DNA of 64,000 nucleotides from Armigeres subalbatus (lineage: Eukaryota; Arthropoda; Insecta; Diptera; Culicidae): positions 67,251,203-67,315,202 of the forward strand of contig NC_085139.1 in the NCBI RefSeq assembly GCF_024139115.2. The letters run 5' to 3'. A program made the position numbers and the translations under genes. This document shows positions 55,584 to 64,000 of the stretch, piece after piece; position 1 is the first letter of the stretch; the number at the start of each line of letters is the position of its first letter. Below the pieces are notes generated by a model that was given only the letters and a program-made list of their open reading frames with translations, did not search any database and had not been told where the DNA came from.

Positions 55584-58380
55584 AGTAAGTAGTAGTAAAA
55601 TTCTTCTTTATTTACACATTTTTTGTTCTACAATTATTTTTGACATGTACAGTGATCGGCCGGCTTGGCCCTCCAACTTCAATTTTAATTATTATTATTA
55701 TTATTATTTTTATGTTTCTACTTGATTTTTGAAATATATTGTATCATGACGGCCTTCAGGAGGCGCTAGTGTGTTTTTTTTTAATTTGATAACCTAACTA
55801 CTATGTACACTAATATTTACAATGAAAATTTGATAACCTAGATTGGAACTAGCGCCCTAAGCGCTTCTTGGTCCGAGTGCAAGCAACGGACCCTAAACTT
55901 TTCTTTACACTCACCAAAGCGTTCATGTAAGGTTTTTATTCCGGCCAGACGGTGGACCTCGGATGTTCTTGTCCTGGGAGGGGTGTTGAGGATCATCCTC
56001 AGGAATTTGTTTTGGACCCGTTGAAGTTTGAGGTGGTGGGTTTTAGCGCAGCTCTCCCAGACCGGCATGCCATATTCGATCACAGGGAGGATGATTTGCT
56101 TGTAGACAGCAAGCTTATTTATCAGGGGCAATGACGACCGGCGGTTTGTCAAAGGGTACAGTAGTTTCAACAGGACGTTACACTTTGTCACCGTTTTGTC
56201 AACCTGTTGCCTGAAAATAAGCTTGCTGTCGAGGGTCAAGCCAAGGTAGTCGGCCTCATTGGCCCATTCCACAGTCGTGCCATTGAGGATGATTTTACAG
56301 TCCCCAGGCGGAACAAGTTTAGGGGATTTGGAGTGGGGGAAAATGATGACCTGGGTCTTCGCCGCGTTGATACAGATCTTCCAGCTGGTGAGGTACTCTG
56401 TCAGGGCATCCAGGCCTCGTTGGAGTTTTGCCACTAGCGCTCTGATCACTCTACCGTTGTAGACGATGGAGGTGTCATCTGCGAACAGAGACAGAATGTC
56501 GCCTTCTGGAGGTTCTGGCATGTCGGAGGTGAACAGATTGAAAAGCAGGGGCCCGAGGATACTGCCCTGGGGGACGCCTGCGACTATGTTGTGCGCATTG
56601 GAACTCGCTCCGCTGATTGAGACCCGGAATGTCCTTGCCGACAGGTAATTGTTGATGATTTTCACCAGGTAGCTGGGAAGATTGTAGCGTTGTAGTTTGT
56701 ACACCAGGCCATCATGCCATACATTGTCAAATGCCTTCTCGACATCGAGAAAGGCCATGGCGGATGTTTTCGAGACAAACTTGTTCCGTCTGAGGACGTT
56801 GGTAACTCGGGTCAGTTGGTGTACAGTTGACCGACCGCGTCGGAAACCAAACTGTTCCTCGAGCAAGATGTTGAGATTTTCGGCAGACTCAAGTAACCGA
56901 TGATGAATAGCTTTTTCGAATAGCTTGGATAACCCTGAGAGAAGGCTGATGGGTCGATAACTTTTGGGGGAGGAAGGATCCTTCCCAGGCTTCCGGATGG
57001 GGATGACTTTCGCTGACTTCCAGGACGATGGGAAGTAGCTAAGCCGGAGACACTGATTAAAGATCAGCGAGAGGTGCTCAAAGAACGGAGCACTCATGTT
57101 TCTGAGCTCGAGATTCAGGATGCTGTCGAAGCCTGGGGCCTTCATGTTCTTCGACGATTTGATATAGGCCGTCAATTCGTCAGCTGAGATCTCCAACTCC
57201 TCCGAGAAGTCGTTGGGAATCAAATGGATGTTGTTAGCATGCTCGTTGACGGCTGCTTCGTGTGGACTGACGATGTTCTGCCCAAGATTGTGTGAGCTAA
57301 CGAAGTGACGACCTATTTCAGCGACCTTCTCTGCAGGAGTTATCAAGCGATCCTTAGAGCCATTATTGTCTAGTGGGATCAAAGGTGGAATGGGCCGAGG
57401 CTTGGATTTTAGAATTTTGGTCATTTTCCAGAACGGCTTAGCATAATCTGGGAGAGTGCGGATCTTATTCGAGAAGTCGTTATTTTTGAGGTCCACCATT
57501 CTGGCCTTGATAATTTTTGTGATTCGATTGCAGCGTGCCTTAAGCTCAGGCAGTCCAGTACGCTGAAACTGCCTGCGAGTGACATTCCGCAATCGAATCA
57601 AATCTTTGGTGAGTGTATCGATGTTTAAGGAGTTGCTTACCTGCCGAGCCGTCGGGACATGCTGCTCTCTGGCCACCAAGAATGCCTCTTCGATGGCGCA
57701 CAGCTGGCGGTCGATACTTTCCGGCGTCTCCGGATGCACCTCGTAGTCGACGGTGTTATCGACGCACTGCTGGAACCGCTGCCAGTTCACTCGGTGATAG
57801 TTCCGCCGTAACTGCTGGTGCCGATTGACCGAGGAGCCCAGTTCCGCCACCACCGGATAGTGATCCGAACTGAGCTCCTGGTAGACAACCGGCTGCGAGA
57901 CGTGGTCACTCAGGTTTGTTATGTAGAGGTCGAGGGTTGCGTGGACACCGGACCGACTCAGCCGAGTGGGGGAATCCGGGCTCAGGATCGTGTAGTGGCC
58001 TTCCTCCATGTCGTTGCTCCAGATGGTGCCGTTTCGATTGCCGCGACTGTTGCCCCAGGCTTGATGTTTGGCATTCAAGTCGCCGGCAATGATATACTGG
58101 CCTTGCCTCCGCGTCAGCTTGACGATGTCCCTCCGAAGGGCAGCCGATGATCCATCGCCGGCTTTGGCTTGCGTTGGACAGTACGCCGCGATGAGCGCGA
58201 TTGTGCCGACCGAAGTGGTGATTTCGACACCGATGGCCTCAATGACACTGAGCTGGAAACTTGGAAGCAGACGACAGTTGATGTTGTAGCGAAGAGCGAT
58301 GGCCACACCACCTCCCCTGGTCGGCCGGTCGAGTCGCACGATGCGGAAGTCCGGGATGTTGATGTTGATGTTCACCTCCG
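55584..58380 (-). mobile_element. Jockey-like LINE insertion, 12-bp TSD
   Basis: 2797-bp body inserted in the CG-rich arm of the fourth inverted repeat. GCTCGCGCGCGT occurs at 55572-55583 and 58381-58392. The 3' end (minus strand) lies at 55584 with a TACTA-type tail. An (ATT)n run at about 55688-55711 is in the 3' UTR. The 5' end is truncated within the endonuclease. Confidence 0.85.
55838..58375 (-). CDS. Jockey-like endonuclease-reverse transcriptase, 5'-truncated but open
   Basis: 845 codons without a stop. Endonuclease part: IIAGDLNAKHQAWGNSRGN and ELSSDHYPVVAEL (catalytic SDHxP). RT part: SYRPISLLSGLSKLFEKAI, FGFRRGRSTVHQLTRV, AMAFLDVEKAFDNVWHDGL (motif A), GVPQGSILGPLLFNLF, LSLFADDTSIVYNG (motif C, DD), then YGMPVWESCAKTHHLKLQRV. 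The N-terminal endonuclease start is missing (first codons read PEVNINININ), so the first Met is not the true start. No damage besides truncation points to a recent insertion. Confidence 0.85.
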   Translation of the reverse strand: MNININIPDFRIVRLDRPTRGGGVAIALRYNINCRLLPSFQLSVIEAIGVEITTSVGTIALIAAYCPTQAKAGDGSSAALRRDIVKLTRRQGQYIIAGDLNAKHQAWGNSRGNRNGTIWSNDMEEGHYTILSPDSPTRLSRSGVHATLDLYITNLSDHVSQPVVYQELSSDHYPVVAELGSSVNRHQQLRRNYHRVNWQRFQQCVDNTVDYEVHPETPESIDRQLCAIEEAFLVAREQHVPTARQVSNSLNIDTLTKDLIRLRNVTRRQFQRTGLPELKARCNRITKIIKARMVDLKNNDFSNKIRTLPDYAKPFWKMTKILKSKPRPIPPLIPLDNNGSKDRLITPAEKVAEIGRHFVSSHNLGQNIVSPHEAAVNEHANNIHLIPNDFSEELEISADELTAYIKSSKNMKAPGFDSILNLELRNMSAPFFEHLSLIFNQCLRLSYFPSSWKSAKVIPIRKPGKDPSSPKSYRPISLLSGLSKLFEKAIHHRLLESAENLNILLEEQFGFRRGRSTVHQLTRVTNVLRRNKFVSKTSAMAFLDVEKAFDNVWHDGLVYKLQRYNLPSYLVKIINNYLSARTFRVSISGASSNAHNIVAGVPQGSILGPLLFNLFTSDMPEPPEGDILSLFADDTSIVYNGRVIRALVAKLQRGLDALTEYLTSWKICINAAKTQVIIFPHSKSPKLVPPGDCKIILNGTTVEWANEADYLGLTLDSKLIFRQQVDKTVTKCNVLLKLLYPLTNRRSSLPLINKLAVYKQIILPVIEYGMPVWESCAKTHHLKLQRVQNKFLRMILNTPPRTRTSEVHRLAGIKTLHERFGECKEKFRVRCLHSDQEALRALVPI

Positions 58381-58392
58381 GCTCGCGCGCGT

Positions 58393-58580
58393 CTAAAAGC
58401 AGCTTTCTTATATCTAATGAAGTAATTCCATTAGCCCCGCCCCTTCATTAATCGTTATGAGTGCACATTATATTTACACCCATATTAGATCACAAAGAGG
58501 CGGGGCTAACGGGCTTAATTTATTAAATACAAGAAAGCTGCTGTTCGGCGCGCGCGAGCTGTTTTGATTGGGATTCCACA
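58393..58580. repeat. GC-box inverted repeat, copy 4 (distal part)
   Basis: Rest of the fourth copy, whose proximal 31 bp lie at 55553-55583 on the other side of the LINE. Contains GCCCCGCCCCTTCATTAAT and GGCGGGGCTAACG. Confidence 0.75.
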
Positions 58581-58770
58581 AAGAGCGGTTCGACATTCGA
58601 TGCAGCGGAGCGGACACAGCAGCACGAAGGCGGTCGGCGGTCAGATAATTTCAACGCAAGGTGCTGTCAAGCGTTTGGATGCAGTTAGTTATTGGAAAGA
58701 CGCATTGGGAAAAGAAAATTGGTTCTTCTCAGGACCAGCATTTTATGGAAAGAAAGAGTTAATTGCGAAA

Positions 58771-58893
58771 ATGGATTGTTTCGGAGGCATCGGGTTTAGC
58801 GTGGTAGCTTGGTTGCTGTTAGTTATTCCACCCATTCAAATTAACTGCATCATCTCCCTCCGCCGCGCTATCAAATTTGCTAGTAACGATTGA
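58771..58893 (+). CDS. Candidate 40-aa membrane microprotein, unit 5
   Basis: Reading MDCFGGIGFSVVAWLLLVIP then SLRRAIKFASND. Against unit 1 I count 6 synonymous and about 8 replacement differences, fewer replacements than free drift would give, but the numbers are too small to decide. Context GCGAAAATGGAT. Confidence 0.3.
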   Translation: MDCFGGIGFSVVAWLLLVIPPIQINCIISLRRAIKFASND

Positions 58894-58930
58894 GTTTTGC
58901 ACTTTAATGAAATCGGATTGTCGGATCAAC

Positions 58931-59734
58931 CTTCTTTTGTATGCATAAAGACCTTTTTGGAGGACACCATCCTCAAAAATGGCCGAAATAAAGGAGAAAT
59001 AAGAAGAATCAGAAGTGGCGTGAAACCAAACACAAATATATTTATATGCAACGTTTGGTCTTCACCCGCGATGTAAGCGTTCATGGCAAAGTAAGGATTG
59101 TGATGTCCCCGACTGAAAGCCAGTCGAGTGGCTTCAGCGGCCAATGAGTCATGTTAATTCCACGGTTAGAGACTCAAATTTCATCCAACTGGGAACAACT
59201 ATTCGACTTCTTGATTCAGTTGGCCTCCGAGCAGTTTGCTCAATGTTAATAAAACGACACAAATTATTATGGCAAATACTATCAATTTCGAATAGCTACG
59301 TAGTCCTACGTCACCTTTGCGTACAACCCGATTGGGCTGCACCTTTGAGTTTTTTAAGGAGATGAAACTTTTGAGCACTACCCGTTATTGAAATTCGTTA
59401 GTCAAATTTTTCCCATACATTCCACTGTCACCCTAATACACATAGTAGGAAGTTATACACGAAGAGCATATGTAGAAGATATTGATTCACATGTAATTTC
59501 TATTGAAAATGCATAGCTACTTAGAACTGTAAGAAGCAATGTTCAACATGAACAATTTTAGTTTCAGTATTTGTGACCATGATCGATCTTCAGAACATTT
59601 GGCGGTGGGGTTCTAAAATCTTGTGACAGTACATGTACAATGTATACAAAAAAGTTTGACATAGGGGGAGGAGGGATCTAGAAATCTAAGAAAGTAATGG
59701 ACGTCATATTTAAATCGCCCCTGGAAGCTTAGGT
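58931..59734. other. No recognised gene
   Basis: A 72-codon minus-strand frame at 59144-58926 has no known family. ACGTAGTCCTACGTCACC at 59297-59314 is the inverted form of the word seen at 7136 and 52435. Confidence 0.4.
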
Positions 59735-60158
59735 CAAGGATGTTAACGATCATTCGGCAATTTGCGTTCGATCATTTAGTAGTTTGTCAATAACACATTC
59801 CAGAAGATGAATTTCAAAATATGTTGTATGGTGGACTTCTAGAGCGAAGGTTTTTCTACAACTCTGTCTAATGGTTCGTTGTTTAAATTCCACTAGTAAC
59901 GGAGTTATAGCTATAGTTTCAGTAACTTAGACTAAATGATAACTAAATTCCAATCATTTAGTTTAAGTTACTGCAACTAGCGCTCTAACTCCGTTATTAG
60001 ATGAATTCTAATAACGAACCGTTAGGTAAAGTTGTAGAAAAACCTTCGCACTAGAAGTCCACCATACAACGTATTTTGAAATTCAGCTTCTGTAATGTGT
60101 TATTGACAAACTACTAAATGATCGAACGCAAATTACTGAATGATCGTTAACATCCTTG
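59735..60158. mobile_element. Fold-back MITE family 2, copy with 8-bp TSD
   Basis: 424 bp, CAAGGATGTTAACGATCATT and its inverse, flanked by GCTTAGGT at 59727-59734 and 60159-60166. Its arms are more alike than those of 9126-9548. Confidence 0.9.
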
Positions 60159-60539
60159 GCTTAGGTTTGCTTTGCAAGAGATTATGAAAAAATATACACG
60201 TGGATCATTATCTTTCAAACCTCCTCAAACAAGCACAATAATGTTGATTTGTACTTGTTTTCAATGCTAAATGGACGGATCACTTTCATCACACATAATT
60301 TCCGACTAGTTTTATCAAACCGTCAGAACATCTCTTTCCAGATCTTCTCAGACTTTTTGATGTGATTTGATTAAATTTGATTTTGTATCGGGATTTAAAC
60401 CACAAAAGGAATCGAAACCTGGTATTTTTCCATTCCAAAATAAATAAATAAAAATATTTAGGGATATCGCTGTTTTATGCGTTTCATTTCGATCCCAGTT
60501 TCTGGTTTGGTTAGGTTTTGCAAATTATGATAGTCGTTT

Positions 60540-63000
60540 TTTTTTTCAAATGGGAAATGAGGAACTGAATTTCATTTCAGATGTGCAAATATTCTCGACC
60601 GGTTTTGCTCATGCCTGCTGATGAGATCATTCGACATTTTGCGTTAGCTTCGCGCTTGCCGGTTCGGTGATTTTGGTTAGAATTTTTTTTCTTACATCTG
60701 AAAGAATATTAACCAAAAAAAAAACAGATCGATCCACTTAACATGTATTTTGTATGATAAAGAAGCAAGAGGATTGATATTCATTCGTATTCATATAATT
60801 TATTTTTTTCACCATAAAATTGTCTGTTAGTGTTTTCAGAACCTATTAGATCCTGTATTGTGTCGCAGCACGTTTTAGACATAATCTCAGATCAATTGGC
60901 TTATGATATCTATTGACTTTTGGACTGATTTTGGGACCTCTCGGTTCAGCTTGGAGTGCGAAACAAGCAAAACAGAAAACAAGTTTCGATAATCCCTAAC
61001 CGAAGGCATCCTAACACCCAACGCCAGAATGTGGCATGCTGAGCAAGAACCTGATAGGACACTAATTACAATGATCGTTCGGAAATTCGTTGAATTGATT
61101 GGTCCAGCGTGTTGTTATTGGAATGAGATGCCAATATCATGTTGCTACTGCGTCATATCGTATCCGTTTTTATGCAAATTTCAGTGTAGGAAACTTTTTT
61201 GTTCATTTTACATTTAGTTTATAATACGTAGCTGAAATGTTCCACAATTACATGACGGTTCATTGATAGGCATTTATTGATTGAACACACGTACGTGCAC
61301 TTTTTCCATTAATAACTGATGTTCTTGCATTTTTTCGAAGCAAGGATTACAGAACATGTTTTGAATGACTCGAAAGCTTTGATGACTGTTGAAGTTCCTT
61401 TCAGTAGATGATAGACAGATCGATTGGCGTAGGATAGGATCAGCTACAAAGCTTTAAAATATATTTATAAGCTGAAGAAAAACAACTATGAACATTGACT
61501 GACAAATTCGATAATTTTCCATTCTATCCTACACGCAATTCAGTTTCACTTTTAATTAACTTTTAGCTTTTATTACAAAAACCTACATAGCGTTAAGTTT
61601 TTTTTCTGATTATTAGTTAAATGTTCAAATTACTGCGGAGCTATTATTCGCAACACTTTCGTTTTTGATAATTTTCTAGAATTATGGAAAACTTGAATCA
61701 AAAGTGGATAATGATTCTTTGGGAAAGGTAGCTCCGAAAACCTAAAAAAATATGCATATTTTGCAAATAGTTTTATGCATCCGCATTTCATTGTCATCGA
61801 CTGATTTGAAGGACAAAAACGATATCAACGATAGCCGTTTTTTATGGGAAGTGAGAAGCTGAGTTCGAGATTCAAATGTGCATACATTCTCGACAGGTTC
61901 TTTTGACATTTTGCGTCCGGTCCGGTTGTTAACCACTTTGATGCGTTTTATTAGAATTTTGATATTTCACAAGTATTATTGAAAGTAAACCAGTTTCAAA
62001 AATGGGTATTAGAAGGCTTCGGGAAAAAAAATGTTCTGACGTCAAACCGCACCATGCTGAGAATGAACCTGAACAGGGTCGTCAGAAAAACGTTGAATTA
62101 ATTGGTTGAACTTGATTTTGCTGGAATCGAATAGGCACCCATATTACTGTGTTGGTTGGTGCGTCAAATAAACATATAAATGTGAAGGGACACGTAGAGC
62201 AAAACTCGTTCCGCATTTGTGTGACCTTGTGCAGGGTCGCTTATCGTTTATTCTTGTGCAGTTAACATCAATATTCATGTGTCAATTGCAATACGCCCAA
62301 TTCTTCAGAGCTAGGACCCCTTTTTTTTTTTTGGAAGCTGCTTTTTTTCCTTTCTATTTATTCATTCAACACAAAACCTTGCCACGTTTCGAGAATCTCT
62401 GAACACCAGATGAAAATTTGCATTGTGTGATCATTTATCTTGATGCCATAAAACTTCCGCCACAAGATTGACGTCAAACGAAAAACTAAATGTGGTAGAT
62501 TATGTATTTCATACCTCGATTTTTAAAATCGAGATGATATAATTTATGCGTTCTTCTTCTTGAAATCAATTTTTAAGAGGATTCACAATCTTTATGCGTT
62601 TGCAAATTCGCGATCTGGTTTGTGGTTGGCGAATCGCGACAATCGTTGTTCAGGGGAAATGAGGAACTGAATTCAGGATTCGGATACGTGCAAAGATTCT
62701 GGACCGGTTTTCTCACAGCGGGTGTGTGGTGAGGTCATTAGACATTTGCATTTTCTTGGTGCCTGGCATTGGTTGGGGTCGTTGCGTTGGTTAGAATTTT
62801 TGACATTTCGAAAGCATTAGTAAAAGAACACGAGTTCAATAAAGCTTCAACGAAGGTTTCCCATTTAACATTCTCGTGTTAGATTTAGGCACGGTGAGGG
62901 AGAGAGACAAGTTGATGAGACACTAATTGATCGTTCAGACGATCGTGGAATTGATTGGTCGTGGTAGTCTTTGTTGGGTTGGGATGCTCTTCTTGCTGCA
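60540..63000 (+). repeat. Diverged three-copy repeat
   Basis: Three segments share, in order, a GAGGAACTGAATT-like word, ATTCTCGACCGGTTTT-like word, GACATTTTGCG, GGTTAGAATTTT and, farther on, a GTTGAATTGATTGGTC-like word: about 60548-61130, 61845-62140 and 62652-62990. Spacing is uneven (about 1.3 and 0.8 kb) and divergence is high. No coding region persists across copies. Confidence 0.55.
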
Positions 63001-63275
63001 GCAAGTTGAACTTTTCAGAATCTAATGAATCTGTTGAGTATTGGTTCTTCAATACATCCACTGCACTTTTTTTTAACGGACACATGGAACTCATGAAATC
63101 TTAATCCTAATATTAATTGGGTGTTCTCAAACAAGGAATCTCAGAACTCTCTTTGTAGCTTGTAGAGTTTTGGCTCTACATGTACATGAAAAACTACAAA
63201 ATGCAAAGTGAGTTTCTTTTGAAGAAATTTTGATATCAAACAGTTGAAAAAAAAACCTAAGAAATAGTTTGAGGA
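63001..63275. other. No gene seen
   Basis: AT-rich spacer between the repeat and the LINE fragment. Confidence 0.4.
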
Positions 63276-63800
63276 TTACTTTTTGGAACTAGTGGTGGAT
63301 ATTTGATGGTACTGACTACGACTTGAGAGGAACGACAATCGAGCGCGTGAATCACGTGCAGGATCACGGGGTAATCCTGGATTCACAACTGACTTACAAG
63401 AAGAACGTCGCATACGTCGTCGATAAGGCTTCAAGAGCTCTTGCAGTTGTGTTTCGAATAGCGAAAACTTTCTCTGACATATATTGCTTGACATCGCTAT
63501 ATTGCTCTTTAGTGCGCCCCACTCTAGAGTACGGTTCAGCCGTTTGGAGCCCATGCTACAACAATGGTGTGGAACGATTGGAATCCGTTCAGCGTCGTTT
63601 TCTTCGGTTCGCACTTCGGATGCTGCCCTGGAATGACCCTTTCCGGTTAACAAGCTACGAGAGCCGCTGTCGCCTGATCAAACTTGACACTTTACTTTGC
63701 AAGTAAAGAAGGAACGCCACCAGAGCATTGACCATTGGGGACGTTGTACAAGGCAGGGTTGATTCAAAGGTTCTTCTTGAGCTTATCAATCTGATTACGG
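63276..63800 (+). pseudogene. CR1/Jockey-type LINE, C-terminal fragment
   Basis: Readings VNHVQDHGVILDSQLTYKKN, LVRPTLEYGSAVWSPCYNNG, VERLESVQRRFLRFALRMLP and CRLIKLDTLL form the C-terminal end of a non-LTR reverse transcriptase, most like CR1-type elements. A TAA at 63704-63706 interrupts it; the same frame continues with ALTIGDVVQGRVDSKVLLEL. The catalytic domain is missing. Confidence 0.75.
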
Positions 63801-64000
63801 TCAGGAAGGAACTTTAGGTGGTTTGCAGCGGATATTCAATCGTGTTTCCCAAGTGTTCGATTTCCATTTGTCTTTTCAGTTTTTGTATTATTTGTGCCTC
63901 GAAAGTATGCTGCGAAAAGTCGTTGTAGAGTAGCTGGCGAGTATTCCACAACTCTTGTATAACGAGTTCCTACAATTCCTGAAGGAGAATTTCTTCAAAA
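63801..64000. other. LINE 3' flank, window end
   Basis: Probably 3' UTR of the CR1-type fragment. Final 35 bp (CTACAATTCCTGAAGGAG...) again resemble the AATTCC repeat type. Confidence 0.35.

Larger units (their letters stand above)
52741..58930 (+). repeat. Tandem array of about 0.83-kb units
   Basis: Each full unit has a leader (GCGGTTCGACATTCGATGCA, GCGGACACAGCAGCAC), the word AAAATTGGTTCTTCTCAGGA, a 40-codon frame starting MDCFGGIGF, a tail (ATCAATGAAGACGCCACCT, AACGTCGCTCGGACAGACAG) and a GC-box inverted repeat. Small-frame starts at 53092, 53917, 54778 and 58771 show 825- and 861-bp periods, then a gap caused by a unit that has lost its middle and by a LINE insertion. I do not recognise the family. 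Confidence 0.85.

Noticed and set aside
55952..58289. Plus-strand readings of 60-110 codons across the Jockey LINE
   Set aside because: Antisense shadows of the 845-codon minus-strand frame.
58926..59144. 72-codon minus-strand reading as a small gene
   Set aside because: No domain, start or repeat support that I could recognise.

Overview
The window is eukaryotic and looks like an Aedes-type mosquito. It is AT-rich with sparse genes and introns. It holds a tRNA-derived SINE that I recognise as Feilai-like, and RTE, R1, Jockey, CR1 and RNase H-bearing LINE pieces of the kinds that fill Aedes genomes. It also holds many fold-back MITEs. No bacterial feature, CRISPR array, rRNA or free-standing tRNA gene was seen.

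Layout. 1-4.9 kb is AT-rich DNA with MITE copies. 4964-6583 is the one ordinary host-like gene, an F-box/leucine-rich-repeat protein with a 96-bp intron that stays open in frame. 7.2-38.3 kb is a nest built in one old RTE retrotransposon. A 5'-truncated R1 element split the RTE at 7416/23940 (13-bp target duplication). That R1 copy was later opened by a 14.3-kb block (8.7-22.98 kb) with inverted arms, a DDE transposase pseudogene and a TIR element full of a 24-bp minisatellite. A second RTE site (AATT duplication at 25296 and 37131) took a GGGTCCTAAA-ended MITE. The MITE took a Feilai-like SINE (14-bp duplication), and the SINE took an 11,086-bp DNA transposon (25611-36696, TG duplication).

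The 11-kb transposon is the most interesting unit. It has 14-bp TIRs (CCCAAGAAACAATT) and two convergent multi-exon genes. One is a six-exon gene for a protein resembling DUF4806 proteins (29344-32663). The other is a three-exon gene for a CACTA/CMC-like (DUF4218-type) transposase (36087-32867, minus). A 399-bp MITE with an 8-bp target duplication breaks exon 2 of the transposase. I infer, and cannot prove here, that the DUF4806-like protein is the accessory protein of this transposon.

38.3-43.9 kb has two minus-strand RTE pieces (one with a 13-bp duplication and its own MITE), a small CCCAAG-ended MITE that may be a non-autonomous relative of the 11-kb element, a GC-richer stretch that looks like a promoter with 5' UTR exon (about 41.1-42.4 kb), and another MITE copy. 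44.4-48.0 kb holds GAATTC-rich tandem arrays. 48.55-50.9 kb is a nearly intact RT-RNase H LINE broken by a perfect 155-bp palindrome and one stop. 52.7-58.9 kb is a tandem array of about 0.83-kb units. Each has a GC-box-containing inverted repeat and most have a 40-codon hydrophobic reading frame. A young 5'-truncated Jockey LINE (845 codons open) sits in the array. 59-64 kb holds a fold-back MITE, a diverged three-copy repeat and a CR1-like LINE end.

All boundaries, splice sites and duplications were read by eye. Family names rest on motif recognition, with no database search.
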